A stretch of DNA of 64,000 nucleotides from Agelas oroides (lineage: Eukaryota; Porifera; Demospongiae; Agelasida; Agelasidae), in NCBI GenBank assembly GCA_949130485.1, contig OX422183.1, positions 28,398,816 through 28,462,815 of the forward strand. Reading direction: 5' to 3'. The notes beneath the pieces are model-generated. The model was not told where the DNA came from, did not search any database, and was given only the letters and a program-made list of their open reading frames with translations. Made by a program: the position numbers and the translations under genes. Positions 23,017 through 33,717 of the stretch are shown piece after piece. Within the stretch, counting starts at the first letter, position 1, and every line of letters starts with the position of its first letter.

Positions 23017-23347
23017 CATAGGCGCCTGCAGGTCCGGGCATACCCGGGCATTGCCCGGGTTATTTCAAATCACGCGTACTCATATCACGAGGACTGGACG
23101 CGAAGACACGTGGTCTGTGCGTACGTATTAGCCTTGTACCCGGTCCTCCACCACAGCTATCGTCGCTTGCAGTACGAATAACGCGGAGATCAAGCGACGA
23201 TAGCTGTGTGAAGGACTGGGAACGAGGATACGTACGTATACCGTACAGTGAGTGTAGTGACAAAATACGCTTTCCGCAATTGCGCATCAAATGCGGCGTA
23301 GCCAAGTCTTGCCCGCGGGTACCCACACAGCTCTGCAGGCGCCTATG
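23017..23347. mobile_element. hAT-type MITE, 8-bp duplication, with nested insertion
   Basis: The ends CATAGGCGCCTGCAG and CTGCAGGCGCCTATG are exact inverses. CTCCAAAC flanks both sides (23,009-23,016 and 23,348-23,355). A 102-bp element is inserted at 23,129-23,230. No coding capacity. Confidence 0.85.
23129..23230. mobile_element. 102-bp TAGCCTCGTTCCC-family MITE, 9-bp duplication
   Basis: The ends TAGCCTTGTACCCGGTCCT and AGGACTGGGAACGAGGATA are imperfect inverses. Inner arms 'cagctatcgtcgcttg' and 'caagcgacgatagctg' are exact inverses. CGTACGTAT flanks both sides (23,120-23,128 and 23,231-23,239). Same family as 11,653-15,171 and 36,021-36,078. Confidence 0.85.
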
Positions 23348-23602
23348 CTCCAAACCCAAGGTGGCCGCTGCAGCTAATAGATCACTATTGGCATGCTCAG
23401 GCGGCTGTAGGCATAATTAGATTTATACACGAGCCACACAAAGCCGGCTATTAGTGAAAATTGTAACTGTATGTGCCATTTTGCGGAAGGTAGGCTGTTC
23501 GGAGCTAAAAATTTCAACAATTTCTGTGCAGCAATTGTTGTACTAGAACACGGGTGGAAACAGCACATAGCTACACATTTGAACTAGAAAGAGTCTGCAT
23601 GC

Positions 23603-24052
23603 CTTAACCCTTTAATTCCTGAGGTCAACTTTTGTTGACATTGTACTGCACAGTGTGCAGAAAAGATAGTCTGTGTGCGCTTGCACACAGATTCTGCATC
23701 AGCAGAAAGGGTGGGACAGGGTGAGGTTGGTGGAGTCACTCGCAGGGTGACATGCACATGGTGGCTGTAGTGGCTCCCAGTAGAAATGCCATGGTTGGCA
23801 CTGGGCAGTCCAATTCTTGCCTTGGTTGCACAAAATGGGCTTAGAAAATGCTACTCTCACCTTGTAGGGTCTTCATTTCTGGCAGTGGAGGCGATTTGGG
23901 TTCTGAATGGGTGTTTGCTGGCCAAAAATGCTGGTTCATTAATGAGTAGGCGTAGTTAGGGTCACGAGTCTGCTTATATTATAGCTGCAAGTGCACTTGG
24001 ATTCAGTTTTGGAGTCGGGGCTCTGACAAATGAAAGACATGGTGCATTGTTA
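23603..24052. repeat. Dispersed repeat family A, copy 2
   Basis: Closely matches 58,984-59,408 along its length ('agtgtgcagaaaagatagt', 'gctactctcaccttgtaggg', 'gttttggagtcggggctc'). The block 'acatgcacatggtggctg' is the inverse of text in copies 1 and 3. Begins TTAACCCTTTAA. Confidence 0.7.
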
Positions 24053-25500
24053 ATTAATTAATTAACTGCACTGAGTCTGCACTCTCAGTCTCTTTCGAAT
24101 TCACACCAATGCTGCAGCCTGGCAGTAGCCCTTCTCTCTCGCTCAAGACGCAATCTTTCTTTCGCACTCAGCAAATCCATCATGCCATTGAGACGGATGA
24201 TAGACCCATTGGTGTTGAAGATCATGAGGAAGGTGAGAATTTCGGAAAGTGGCTGGTCGAAGCAAACAAGCAAGCAAACATACACACACTTGTCGCAGTG
24301 AAATCATGCATGCTAGTGTGGGGCTCGCTCATTCTTCCCCCAATGAAAAAGGATCAGAAAATGTTTCGTGTGCAAATTGCTTTTTCAAGATATGGATCTT
24401 CTATGCAGCTGCTTTGCATGGAACACAAGGCTTCCCACTCAGGTGTGTTAAGGACTGGGTCAGAAAAGGGCCCTCATTAAGATATGCGAAGATACTGTTT
24501 TGTGAATAACTCCACTTCAATACCCCAGATGGGTTATTTGATCTCATATTATTTCAATCTCCCGGTTCTAATGTGGCCCCACCCACTTTTGGGATCACGT
24601 GATATATTGTCTTTGGAATTGGCTCGCTAGACGCGTTTGCTGAAAGGTGGTTATTGTACGGACTAGCAATGGCTTTCGTACTTTCACGCAGAAGAAATCT
24701 CGTGGTGACTTAATCTGCCATAGCTGTGGAGGTGATTTCATACTACCGCCTCTGAGAAAAACGCGTAATTCTAATTAATGCACACCACGAAAACAAAATT
24801 TTTGCTCATAGCTCGGAAGCGGTGGTAATAAATGACTTCCACAGCTAATACATGTTACCTAAGCTTACCTAGTTTTGGAAAAAACGTGGTACAGTTGGAA
24901 ACAATTGCGGTTTAAATAACCGCCTTTTGCGTTTAATACTTCCCGACGTGGTCGATGAGGAAGCCATATTTCAGCAATAACCAGGGTGAGCGTGGTCAAA
25001 ATTTTACCACATAACAGAGAAGAGGTGTGGTGATGTACCTAAACAGTTTTCACTCTTGCAGCAACTTTGGACACTGATATATATCACTCCAAACTCACCT
25101 GAGCAGGATAAACTACACCGTCTGCTGTGACGAGGCGGGTAAACAAGTCTACCACTTGAGACTAGAATTCTGTGACACTCGTGCACAGATAGAGCAAGAA
25201 AAATAAACTAGTCTATATTTATATTTTGTCGTCAAAAGATCATGCAGGCCATATGTAATGTTAGCTATTAGTATCCGGCCAGACCTTCTCATTCGCATTA
25301 GTTCTTTGGAACTCTGCCATGCATTCAGATTCGTCAACACCAACTATGAGCCACTATCGTTTTACAGTCTTGTGCCAAAGCCGTGATCAGTGACAGCTTA
25401 TATTATTCTGTTATGCAGAATCTGCACTTACTACCATCTTTGTGTTTTCGTGTACTGAATCAAGATTTTCCTTACCAAAAAAGAATGGATCTGCAATAGC
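24053..25500. other. Upstream intergenic region, no coding exon recognised
   Basis: A minus-strand frame at 24,285-24,085 contains a charged stretch (SAKERLRLERERRATARLQ) that looks protein-like, but there is no start, splice context or family match I trust. The rest is AT-rich. The promoter of the gene at 25,707 must lie in or near this region, but no TATA box or other element stands out. Confidence 0.4.
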
Positions 25501-25567
25501 ATGCTGCAGACCTTCTATTCACTGTGTGCGCTAATTTAGTCACAATCTGTATGTGATCAGTGCCAGT

Positions 25568-25698
25568 GTAAGTGTAACCAATCAGAAAAAGTTTAAAATG
25601 TGCAGACTACATTCAGATTTTCATCATGAAAGTAGTACTATCTTTTGTTGTTTTTTCATCATGAAAGTTAGTATTTACTATCTTTTCCTTTTTTGCAG
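25568..25698 (+). other. Predicted 5'-UTR intron of the beta-helix membrane protein gene
   Basis: A strong donor (CCAGT|GTAAGTG at 25,568) and a strong acceptor (ttttccttttttgcag, ending 25,698) bracket 131 bases just before the start codon at 25,707. The intron contains a roughly 45-base imperfect duplication ('tttcatcatgaaagt...actatctttt' twice), which doubles the pyrimidine-rich segment. The start ATG is the first one after the acceptor. Confidence 0.55.
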
Positions 25699-25706
25699 CA
25701 TGCATT

Positions 25707-28700
25707 ATGGCTTGGTCTACTTCACCAATTGTTCATTCAAGTGTACTTGTGGCAGCACTGCTCATTAACGCCCTCTCCTACTGCTCTGCTGAAAATGTAT
25801 ACTGTGTCACACCAACTGCCACCTCATGCTCATCCTGCCCTCAAAATACCCACTGTGCCACACTCTCAGAGTATGCACAAGAAGCCAAAGAGTATTTTTC
25901 CTCCAACACTACAATGGTAATGTTGCAGGGTGAGCATGTTCTTGATACAGATATCATGGTTGCCAATGTATCCAGGCTTACTATGTATGGAGAGTCCTTC
26001 TCAGGCAACAGAGCAACGGTTGTTTGCAGTGGGCCAGTTCGCCTCAGCTTCATGAGTATGTTGGAGTTTAAAATCTACTCCTTAGGTTTTACATCTTGCA
26101 GCAGAAAATATGATTTTTCTCCAGGTGGTAACTACGTCCTACTATTGGAATCAATACAATATGCTGAACTGGTTAATTGTTCTTTCCATAACAACCTTGG
26201 TACGGCAATTGTAGCAATTAACACTAACGTTATTGTGTCAGGAAACAGTAAGTTCGCACACAACCACTGCGAGTCTAGCTTCTGTATTGGAGGAGGTGGC
26301 ATCACAGCTCTCCGCAGCAGTCTAACATTTACTGGGAACACAACTTTTTCTGAAAATAATGCAACATTTAATGGTGGTGGTGCGATATATGCATCAGACA
26401 ATACCATAATTAGCTTTACTGGAACCAACAACTTCATCAACAACTCAGCGTATGATGGAGGTGCAATCTACACCTCAGACAATACCATACTTAGCTTCAA
26501 TGGAACTAACTACTTTATCAACAACTCAGTATACCATGGTGTTGGAGGTGCAATCTGCACATTAACCAATGCTGTACTTAGCTTCATTGGAACAAATAAC
26601 TTCATCAACAACTCTGCCTACAACAGTCTTGGTGGTGCGATCTACACAGCAGACAATATTTCACTTAGCTTTACTGGAACCAACAACTTCATCAACAACT
26701 CAGCGTATGATGGAGGTGCAATCTACACCTCAGACACCATACTTAGCTTCAATGGAACTAACTACTTTATCAACAACTCAGTATACCATGGTGTTGGAGG
26801 TGCAATCTGCACATTAACCAATGCTGTACTTAGCTTCATTGGAACAAATAACTTCATCAACAACTCTGCCTACAGCAGTCTTGGTGGTGCGATCTACACA
26901 GCCGACAATATTTCACTTCGCTTCAATGGATTTAACAACTTCATCAACAACTCAGCATATGATGGAGGTGCAGTCTACACAACATACAACAGTGAAATTA
27001 GCTTTATTGGAACCAACCACTTCACCAGCAACTCAGCAGCTGATGGTGATGATGGCGGTGGTGCAATTTATGCAACAGACAATACTGCACTTAGCTTCAG
27101 TGGAACCAACAACTTCACAAGCAACTCAGCAAGTAATGATGGTGATGGTGGCGGTGGTGCAATTTATGCATCAGACAACACTATATTTATCTTTAATGGA
27201 ACCAACTACTTTATCAGCAACTCAGCAGACTATAGTAGTGGTGGGGCAATTTACACATCAAGTAGTACTGCCTTTAGTTTCAATGGAACCAGCAACTTCA
27301 TCAACAACTCAGCCGCAGGAGGTTATGGTGGAGCTATCTGTGCAGATGTTAACACTATACTGACATTCAATGGAACTATTAACTTTATAAAAAATGGACA
27401 CAATATTAATACAATAGACATACTGATGACACATACTGCCTGTGGAGGTGGAGTGTATTTGGGACTGAAATCCGCTTTCATCATTTTCCCTCACTCATAT
27501 GTGTACTGGGAGCACAACCATGCAAATTTGGGGGGGGCTATCTATGTTAATGATGCTAGCCCCTTAACTTACTGTCCTTCAGTTGCTACATACATTCCAA
27601 AAGAAGAATGTTTCTTTCAACTCCCTGGCCAGAATCTGGATGTCCAGCTTGTTTTCAAGAACAACTCTGCAGAGATTGCAGGAAATGTATTATATGGTGG
27701 AGCAATAGATAGCTGTCAACTTATAGGCCTGGACACATATACTTCTGGTGAGGTTTTCGACATGATATTCCAAATTGAAGATGAACCTGGTTACAACAAA
27801 ACCTCAGCAATTTCTTCTGATCCTTTCCACATATGTGTATGTGAAAACAGCAGTCTCATCTGCAACAAGTACATTGAAATTGATACCTTTGTGCATCCTG
27901 GTGAATTATTTCATTTTTCTGTGGTTGCAGCTGGACAGAGAAGTGGAACAGTTCCTAGCACAGTAAGGAGCACAGTGAGCAGTCTTATACCCTCAAATCA
28001 TTCAGAAACTAGCCTCGTAGATTACCAGTACCTCCAGTCTACAAACAACACGTGTACAAAACTCAACTACACTGCATTTTCACTGTATCAAGTTGTGGAA
28101 ATAGCGTTATATCCAGAACGTAGCCCATGTTCAAAACTGGATGACGGATATGAAGTCCTTGCCTTAGTAATTTTAAATCAGACCTGCCCACTTGGACTTA
28201 ACTTTTCTGATTCTTTAAGATCATGTGTCTGTGAGCAAAGACTTGCATATTATACTGGTGCACATCAGTGTAGTATAAAAAACAGCTTAGGACAAATAAA
28301 ACGTGTTTCCAGCCAACAGTTTTGGGTAGGTTATGATCAATCTCATGGACTAATTCTCCACCCACACTGCCCCTTTGACTACTGTGTTAATGATACCATC
28401 GTCTTTCCTCTCAACAATACAGACATCCAGTGTGCATATAATAGGTCAGGACTTTTGTGTGGACTTTGCAAGAAAGGCTACAGTCTGGTACTAGGCACTT
28501 CTCATTGCAAGCAGTGCACCAACAGCCATCTTACATTGCTCATAGCTTTTGCAATGATGGGAGTAGCATTGGTCTTCTTGCTTCTCATCTGCAAACTGAC
28601 AGTAGCTACAGGAACACTAAGTGGTATTGTGTTCTATGCCAATATTGTTGGAGTCAATCGCACAATCTTTTTACCGGGGGAATCTACAGATGTTTTATCT

Positions 28701-29801
28701 GTCTTTATCGCATGGCTAAACCTTGACTTTGGAATTGAAACATGTTTCTTTGACGGAATGGATGCTTACAGCAAAACGTGGCTGCAGTTTGCATTTCCTG
28801 TATACATTTGGATTATAGTAGGAATCATGATTGCAACCAGCCACTTCTCAAATAGGTTTGCAAGACTGCTAGGTAACAATCCTGTACCTGTCTTGGCAAC
28901 ACTCATTCTTCTGTCTTATACAAAAATTCTTCGCAACTTGATTGCTGTAATTTATGTCACCTACCTTGAATATCCAACATATAACAGCGTAGTATGGCTG
29001 TATGATGCAAACATTGACTACCTCAGTGGAAAACACATCCCGCTCTTTCTGGTGGCAGTGCTTGTTTTTCTCTTCCTCTTTCTTCCTTACACTGTCTTGC
29101 TTCTGTGTGGTCAATGGCTGCAGGCATTATCACACCGAAGGCTCTTCTCTTGGATCAACAGGCTGAAACCTTTCATGGATTCATATCATGCTCCCTACAA
29201 AGCAAAACATCGCTACTGGCCTGGACTGCTGCTTGTGCTTCGGTTTGTTCTTCTTTTAGTCTTTGCTTTTGAATATAGTCCTCAGCAAGATACTAGTATT
29301 AGCCTGCTAGCAATTCTAGTGGGGGCCGGATTTCTTCATTTTTGGGCCTGGATCAGTGGTGGGGTCTACAGAAACTGGTGTCTGAATGTCCTGGAAGGTT
29401 CCTTTGTTCTGAACTTAATCATTTTGGTTGGGGCCACCTACCATGTTACACTCTCAGAAGGAACTCAGCTTACAGTTGGCTACACTTCTGTCTCCATTGC
29501 ATTTGCAATATTTGTTGCCATTCTTGCCTTTCAGCTGGTAAAGATGACTGGCATGACTCAATATCTGCAAAGGAAATGTACAGCAATAGCAGTCAGATAT
29601 GTTCATCAAGCTGAAGACGAATTGGAGCCTCTGAATGCTGACAACATGCCAGACCGGCTAGTAAACCCAGGGGAATATGAACCACCTCTCAACACTCCAC
29701 CCAGATCTGCCACTGCTGAGCCAACAGATGAAAACGAACTGGTCAATGGAGCACAGAGAAGGCTAATTCCTGTGTATACGTGTGACTCCTTTGTAGACTA
29801 G
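25707..29801 (+). CDS. Large surface protein: signal peptide, pmp-like beta-helix repeats, Cys-rich stalk, 8-9 membrane spans
   Basis: Single uninterrupted frame of 1364 codons. Residues 1-29 form a signal peptide (LVAALLINALSYCSA, then ENVYC). Residues about 30-210 contain CVTPTATSCSSCPQN and many glycosylation sequons. About 211-585 hold 13 rungs of 27-32 residues of the type 'NNFINNSAY..GGAIYT...ISFTGT', closely resembling the GGAI/FxxN repeats of chlamydial polymorphic membrane proteins and predicting a right-handed beta-helix. Cys-rich modules follow (CPLGL, CVCEQ, LLCGLCKKGYSLVLG, CKQC; about 826-936). From about 941 to 1276 there are eight or nine hydrophobic spans, then a cytoplasmic tail with PPRSATAEP. 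The architecture matches a family I associate with sponge genomes, of unknown function; an adhesion or sensory surface receptor is an inference. Two blocks of rungs are a very recent 255-bp duplication. The similarity to bacterial proteins probably reflects shared repeat geometry, not recent transfer. Confidence 0.9.
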   Translation: MAWSTSPIVHSSVLVAALLINALSYCSAENVYCVTPTATSCSSCPQNTHCATLSEYAQEAKEYFSSNTTMVMLQGEHVLDTDIMVANVSRLTMYGESFSGNRATVVCSGPVRLSFMSMLEFKIYSLGFTSCSRKYDFSPGGNYVLLLESIQYAELVNCSFHNNLGTAIVAINTNVIVSGNSKFAHNHCESSFCIGGGGITALRSSLTFTGNTTFSENNATFNGGGAIYASDNTIISFTGTNNFINNSAYDGGAIYTSDNTILSFNGTNYFINNSVYHGVGGAICTLTNAVLSFIGTNNFINNSAYNSLGGAIYTADNISLSFTGTNNFINNSAYDGGAIYTSDTILSFNGTNYFINNSVYHGVGGAICTLTNAVLSFIGTNNFINNSAYSSLGGAIYTADNISLRFNGFNNFINNSAYDGGAVYTTYNSEISFIGTNHFTSNSAADGDDGGGAIYATDNTALSFSGTNNFTSNSASNDGDGGGGAIYASDNTIFIFNGTNYFISNSADYSSGGAIYTSSSTAFSFNGTSNFINNSAAGGYGGAICADVNTILTFNGTINFIKNGHNINTIDILMTHTACGGGVYLGLKSAFIIFPHSYVYWEHNHANLGGAIYVNDASPLTYCPSVATYIPKEECFFQLPGQNLDVQLVFKNNSAEIAGNVLYGGAIDSCQLIGLDTYTSGEVFDMIFQIEDEPGYNKTSAISSDPFHICVCENSSLICNKYIEIDTFVHPGELFHFSVVAAGQRSGTVPSTVRSTVSSLIPSNHSETSLVDYQYLQSTNNTCTKLNYTAFSLYQVVEIALYPERSPCSKLDDGYEVLALVILNQTCPLGLNFSDSLRSCVCEQRLAYYTGAHQCSIKNSLGQIKRVSSQQFWVGYDQSHGLILHPHCPFDYCVNDTIVFPLNNTDIQCAYNRSGLLCGLCKKGYSLVLGTSHCKQCTNSHLTLLIAFAMMGVALVFLLLICKLTVATGTLSGIVFYANIVGVNRTIFLPGESTDVLSVFIAWLNLDFGIETCFFDGMDAYSKTWLQFAFPVYIWIIVGIMIATSHFSNRFARLLGNNPVPVLATLILLSYTKILRNLIAVIYVTYLEYPTYNSVVWLYDANIDYLSGKHIPLFLVAVLVFLFLFLPYTVLLLCGQWLQALSHRRLFSWINRLKPFMDSYHAPYKAKHRYWPGLLLVLRFVLLLVFAFEYSPQQDTSISLLAILVGAGFLHFWAWISGGVYRNWCLNVLEGSFVLNLIILVGATYHVTLSEGTQLTVGYTSVSIAFAIFVAILAFQLVKMTGMTQYLQRKCTAIAVRYVHQAEDELEPLNADNMPDRLVNPGEYEPPLNTPPRSATAEPTDENELVNGAQRRLIPVYTCDSFVD

Positions 29802-31736
29802 TTTTGTAATTTGTGCCTAAAGCTTGTGATTAGCTACATCAGGAGAATGATTTAATGTAATCTTTGCAGTGTTTGATTCTGTAAACTTATTTGCTTACCC
29901 TACTTGCTTTTTACAACATAAGAAATGTCTTTGTCTTTGAATGAGTACATTCCAACATTTTGATTGAATTGCAACATTTTCATATGCACTTGAATGTAAA
30001 GGAGCACAGAGCAAAACAATTGGCTGAGTTACTTTCAAGTTCCACCTACCGTTTGGTCCTGTGAGACGGCAGTCAACACTCTCTGGGATCAGTATCAGAA
30101 ATGGGTAGCTACACATCAGTGAACTATATGTCCTAATTTCATGACATACCCGCTGATATGCCACAATAATCACAATTAGGTCATGTGAGTGGTCATGACT
30201 AGACACAAAATGGTGACATAATTATGTATGCATGGCAAGTAATGGAGAATTGGTTCTTGCAGTTAGTGCTGCTGCAGAAGCAGTAGCAGGAACTTTGCTT
30301 CAAGAAGCCAGAAATTGGGGAAGAGGATGATCATGATGGCCAGTAAGTGCATGGGTATAGGTAATTCTAGTTTCAGCATATGACTACTCTCTGCTGCATG
30401 CTGTTGGCTGCTGTTCGTCCTAAATAGTTGGAACTGAACTGAATCACTCATCACTGGCCCCACGATGCTCAAGCCCTAGAGATACTCGACAAATAGCGAC
30501 AAAACTTACCTGCAGTCCCAAGCTTTACTGTAAGAGCTTTTATGCATGGAAATATATTGATGCAAGGGCTGCATTAGTTGCTGGACTCAGTGTGAGGATG
30601 GTAAAAGTATTTCTGCTCCCAGAAAATTGTTCCTAAACAGATTATTTTCCAAGATTACTGAGCAGTCTCGTGACGAATATATGTGCCAATATATGTGCCA
30701 AGTGACGCCTCATTTTACACCCAAATATAGTGTTGTCTGTTATAAATAATGCCTTTGGTGTTAGGCTTGTGTGTGGTGACAATGTACAAGACACAGCCGT
30801 GAGTTAGGCTTGTAGCATTGGCACAGATTGCCTGTATAGTTATATTTTAACTGCTACATGCAGTGCAACACAGCCCTCAAGACTCTGGGTCCTCGAGTCC
30901 TTGAGTCCACGGTCCTCGGGTCCAGTATATACACTCTGTCAGGTGTTCAGATCAAGAAGGAAATCCTGGAAAATGACTGGTCCCTCCTGTTGACTCAGGG
31001 CTGCTCTTCATCGGTAAATAGTGAATCCATCAGTGCTCACAGAACATACCTCACTAGACATCACCATCGAACATTGCGTAGACTGTCTCATCAACTGTTC
31101 AGATGATATTCTAACTTATGGAAAAATTTTAAATCAGATTTTTTAATAATTTGTACAACTGTCATTAACTTATATCTCTTCACAGTGTAAATTACAATGT
31201 ACACATATATTGTTTGTTGTGCTGTCACATATTCTTTTATTTTTGTGATTCCTGCAAGGGTTTATGAATGTCAATCAATGTCAATCAAGTCATGTCCTGA
31301 GGCCTGGCTACGGCACTGTTGTCGGAAGAGGATAAGATCTTGGAGGTGAGATTTGTGTTGAAGGTGGTTTCTAAGATGCGGCATTGTCTGATGAGTTGTA
31401 AAGCCTCCACATCATCAATAGCGAGGGAGCAGAACACATGAGAACTTAGGCTATCGGTGGAGTTCATTGTCTTGAGTAAAAATGCCAGCTTGATGCACAA
31501 AACACGAGCTCTGGTACTTAGTAAATGCCACAGTACAGCTTAGCTATATCTTAAAAGTTATGTTGTAACGAGTTCATACTGGCATATCATCTCAGCAACT
31601 GTTGAAACATACCTTCACTGGAACTGTCAGTTAACTTCTGCCCAGTAGGTTACCGACTACACAGTACCTGCTGTTGTAGCTTATTCAGAGTTCACTCTCC
31701 AATAATCTGAACACAGTTTGTTTTTAAAATAATAAG
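29802..31736. other. Downstream intergenic region, no gene
   Basis: Contains the 3' UTR of the preceding gene (no canonical AATAAA close to the stop). No domain-bearing open frame, splice-linked exons or clear repeats were found. Confidence 0.5.
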
Positions 31737-31941
31737 CAGTGGAGTAGGAACCGGGGGGGGGCTGGGGGGACCACGGGCCCCCCCAATAATCCAACAGGGG
31801 GGGGGCCTGGCCCCCCCAATAATCAGGCTCTGTGTTATAGTATATATTATACTATATCATGCTGATTATTATATAACCCTAACCCCACCCCTCCCAATAC
31901 ACCTTGGCCCCCCCAATCCAAAATTGGTTCCTACTCCACTG
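31737..31941. mobile_element. MITE with CAGTGGAGTAGGAACC ends and G/C-rich interior
   Basis: The left end CAGTGGAGTAGGAACC is inversely matched by GGTTCCTACTCCACTG. The interior alternates long G runs and 'ggccccccccaataat' blocks. The flanks do not show a clean duplication. The end sequence is of hAT-MITE type (CAGTGG), by resemblance only. Confidence 0.7.
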
Positions 31942-32539
31942 GTAAGTGTAAATACTGGTACCTGAACTCACCCAGTTTACAAGATATAACACAATGAATC
32001 AAGCATGACACAAAATCACCATTTTCAATCTTCATGTGAATAGCCCCATGTGCATGTTTGGGGGTGGGATACGTACAGTCATAAAAAAGTGACAAAACCA
32101 AGTTAGAGAATGATTTATGTAGGTACAAAGTTGACTGGTAGAGCAATGACAAGAAACAATCACTCATAATGACTGGAATTGAGTTCAGATTCAGATTTTA
32201 GCTTGAATAACAGTGCATTTAATCCTCACAGATGCATGTAGCTAGGGCATGCAGTGGTAATCGACCAGATGTTCACAATCTCACTAAGAATTATGGAGCA
32301 CTTTGGACAGCACCATAATTTCTCCATGCAAACAGTGTGTCAGAACTTTGAAGAATGAGTGAATGATTCTGGTCCACTTTTACCTCAGGTGGCCTCCCAG
32401 ATACAGAGCCAGTTGATGTCCAGGGCCAGTTTGACTGATATGGTGTTGAGCAGCAACCTGACATTTTAGTTCGTGGTCTTGAGCATGTGCATGCACATTT
32501 GAGGTATTATTAATTTCCTTCTAATTTCCACTTGTTTTA
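31942..32539. other. Intergenic stretch, no gene
   Basis: No recognised feature between the MITE and the LINE fragment. Confidence 0.5.
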
Positions 32540-33626
32540 GCCATTCTGGCTGTTCCGGGCTTTTCATACACCCAATTTTAGGACCTTTGTTGTTTTCCAA
32601 TATATGTAAATGATTTGTGACAGCCTACATGTGGTGCATCAGAAGATCAAACAGTATGCAGATGACACAACCTTATAGAGTGCCAGTGACAACCATGAGG
32701 ATTTGTCAAACAGTCTGAATGCAGACATTGCAGGAGGGCAGAGTGTGTAGAATGAAATGGGATGAACCCAAGACCCAGATGCTTCTGCTTATTGTAGAAA
32801 GAAGAGGTGCAAAGAGTTGGAAAATGTGGTAGTGAATTTGAAGGGACAAGAAGTGACTTGAAGTAGAAAGATCAAGTATCTTTGACTTGGATGGACCACG
32901 TAGAGGCAGTTCGAAGGAAGTGTTTGGGGGGGCCTAGCAAAGCTGAGAAGGCTAAAAGATACTCTGGCTGCAGCATCTACAATGCTTTGGTATATTGCCA
33001 CACCTGAATTATTGCTGTGTACTCTGGCAGGAATGTGGAATCCAGCTTCAACAAAGAATGGACAGGTTCAAAACTATGCAATGAGATTCATTTGCTCAAA
33101 GCCACATAGTGCACAAAGTGAGCACCTGAAGAGAAGTTTGAACTGGATGCACCTCCTGTCGAAGTGGTGGGAGTTGTTTAAGTTGGTGTTGGTACACTGT
33201 TGTGTACACAAGCAGGCACTTACCTATCTGGCTGAGTGTTTTCAGACTGAAGAAGGGTATGGACATGTTGTTACATGGAAATTAAAAAAATGTCATTTAA
33301 AGTTGGTGATTACTCAACTGAGTTTGGTCGAGAAGCTACCACTATGTTTAAATGAGCACAGTTAGGTTACCAGCAAGTTTGAGAGACATGCAGAAGATTG
33401 AGACTTTCAGAAAGCACTTGAAAACTTAATTTCTTTTGTAATATTAATACCAGAACCTGTTTATTTCTTTTATGTTTCCTGTTTACCATCTCTTACTTCC
33501 CTGTTTGCCTTGTATTCTACTTTCGGTCTGCCTTTCATTGTTAGTTGTTGAATCTGTATACAGGACTCACTGGTAGACCAGCCACAGACTGAATAAACAT
33601 CTTTTGTCCAAACTAAAATGTACTGC

Positions 33627-33716
<90 letters not shown>
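32540..33716 (+). mobile_element. Truncated, decayed LINE (CR1/Jockey-type) with (ATCT)n tail
   Basis: Reading across frames: ILGPLLF near 32,570; KQYADDTTL near 32,649, which is the reverse transcriptase catalytic motif; VWMDHVEAVRRKCLGGLAKL-like text near 32,890; QNYAMRFICSKPHSAQSEHL near 33,072; then LPASLRDMQKIETFRKHLK near 33,370. This is the C-terminal half of a non-LTR reverse transcriptase with several stops and frameshifts. The 3' end carries AATAAA and runs directly into an (ATCT)n microsatellite, the usual 3' tail type for such elements. Confidence 0.85.
33626..33716 (+). repeat. (ATCT)n microsatellite
   Basis: About 22 uninterrupted ATCT units forming the 3' tail of the LINE fragment. 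Confidence 0.95.

Positions 33717-33717
<1 letters not shown>

Noticed and set aside
26132-26443. Minus-strand and off-frame open frames across the 25.7-29.8 kb gene
   Set aside because: Shadows of the repeated, low-stop coding sequence of the real gene; no start context or domain.
31737-31941. Long G and C runs suggesting a G-quadruplex regulatory site
   Set aside because: They are better explained as the interior of a MITE with matching inverted ends.
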